Assembly: GCA_026119855.1 (NCBI GenBank)
Contig: JAOWBW010000281.1
Coordinates: 744,001 to 808,000 of the forward strand
Source of the DNA: Campanula takesimana
Taxonomy: Eukaryota > Streptophyta > Magnoliopsida > Asterales > Campanulaceae
Length of the DNA stretch: 64,000 nt
Direction of reading: 5' to 3'
Below, piece by piece: positions 63,485 to 64,000 of the stretch. Below the pieces are notes generated by a model. It worked only from the letters and a program-made list of their open reading frames with translations, did not search any database and was not told where the DNA came from. Made by a program: the position numbers and the translations under genes. Each line of letters begins with the position of its first letter. Position 1 is the stretch's first letter.

Positions 63485-64000
63485 TAAGGAAAAAGCGATG
63501 GAGAGTTTAAGATTTGTTTGCAAAATTTAAGGAGATGGAGAGTTTATGGACGTTTGGTGAGGTGAGAATGTGTTTTTTTTTTTTTTTTTTTTTGGAAATT
63601 GCCTTACACATAAATAGTGTTTCTTAATTGGTGCAAGAAGTGAATAATAAATGGTCATTTTACGGAAAAAAATGAAAAAAAATACTGTAAAGGTGTTGAA
63701 ATTTGAATTTAAACTGATGTGCACAATGTTGGACTTTCAAGCACTCTGTAAGACTATATCTATACAATTTTGCAGTATACATTTTGAAATTCTCAAATTT
63801 TCAAATTTGAATGAAATCTTGCTTCAGAAAAAAATTGACTGAAATACTATTGGAAAGCAATTCTAGTTATGTGTTTTGTTTAATATCAACATAGATACAA
63901 ATCTAATGGTTACTCAGTAAAATAAATACGATAATAATTGAACTTAAGATCAGAACTACTTATTTTGACAGCTTTTTTTTTTATATAATTTTATGCGGGA
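63485..64000. other. Right end of window, no gene seen
   Basis: AT-rich DNA with a T run at 63571-63592. No gene, MITE end or RNA gene is recognised. Confidence 0.5.

Overview
This is plant nuclear DNA, most likely from a core eudicot. The evidence is GT-AG introns in every host gene, a chloroplast-targeted beta-amylase, a PPR organelle RNA gene, a plant-type eL36 gene with telo-box and site II promoter motifs, and dense Stowaway, hAT, Mutator-like, TRIM, Ty3/gypsy and Tat elements. The species cannot be told from the sequence. || LAYOUT. 1-8010: most of a Ty3/gypsy chromovirus, with its 5' LTR cut by the window edge and broken reading frames, inserted into a hAT-like remnant (8011-8217). 8218-10596: MITEs and a Mutator-like element with a 9-bp target duplication. 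10597-12336 (-): five-exon C2-domain gene with a one-base frameshift. 13214-27191 (-): an E-class PPR gene of about 640 codons, split by a complete 12.05-kb Tat-lineage retrotransposon (14966-27015) flanked by the 5-bp duplication GACGT. The Tat element carries an intact 1896-aa gag-pol on the minus strand, a 124-bp tandem array, and a spliced gene on the opposite strand with its own TATA box. 27553-29640: hAT head fragment, MITEs, and a duplicated piece of the lipase gene found at 51 kb. 30112-37531 (+): OTUD6-type deubiquitinase whose 6.4-kb intron holds a near-perfect 2 x 2-kb palindrome (31377-35371). Its OTU domain is also frameshifted by one base. 38816-39445: three-layer nest of MITEs. 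39570-49575 (+): complete nine-exon BAM2-like beta-amylase (541 aa) with catalytic Glu279 and Glu475. Its introns hold hAT MITEs, Stowaways, a TRIM and a 1.57-kb LTR element. 50596-54700 (-): complete five-exon class 3 lipase (461 aa). 56281-59220 (+): three-coding-exon ribosomal protein eL36 gene (110 aa). 60648-63484: Pack-MULE that has captured the start of a riboflavin synthase gene. || HOW IT FITS TOGETHER. The host genes (C2, PPR, OTUD6, beta-amylase, lipase, eL36) are unrelated housekeeping or organelle functions, not a pathway or cluster. BAM and the lipase are convergent; the lipase and eL36 are divergent. Most of the remaining DNA is transposon, much of it inside introns. The most unusual structures are the OTUD6 intron palindrome with a mirrored cysteine-rich ORF at its tip, the recent Tat insertion that splits the PPR gene, the spliced antisense gene inside that Tat element, and the Pack-MULE. 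Coordinates of exons, TSDs and TIRs were read by eye.
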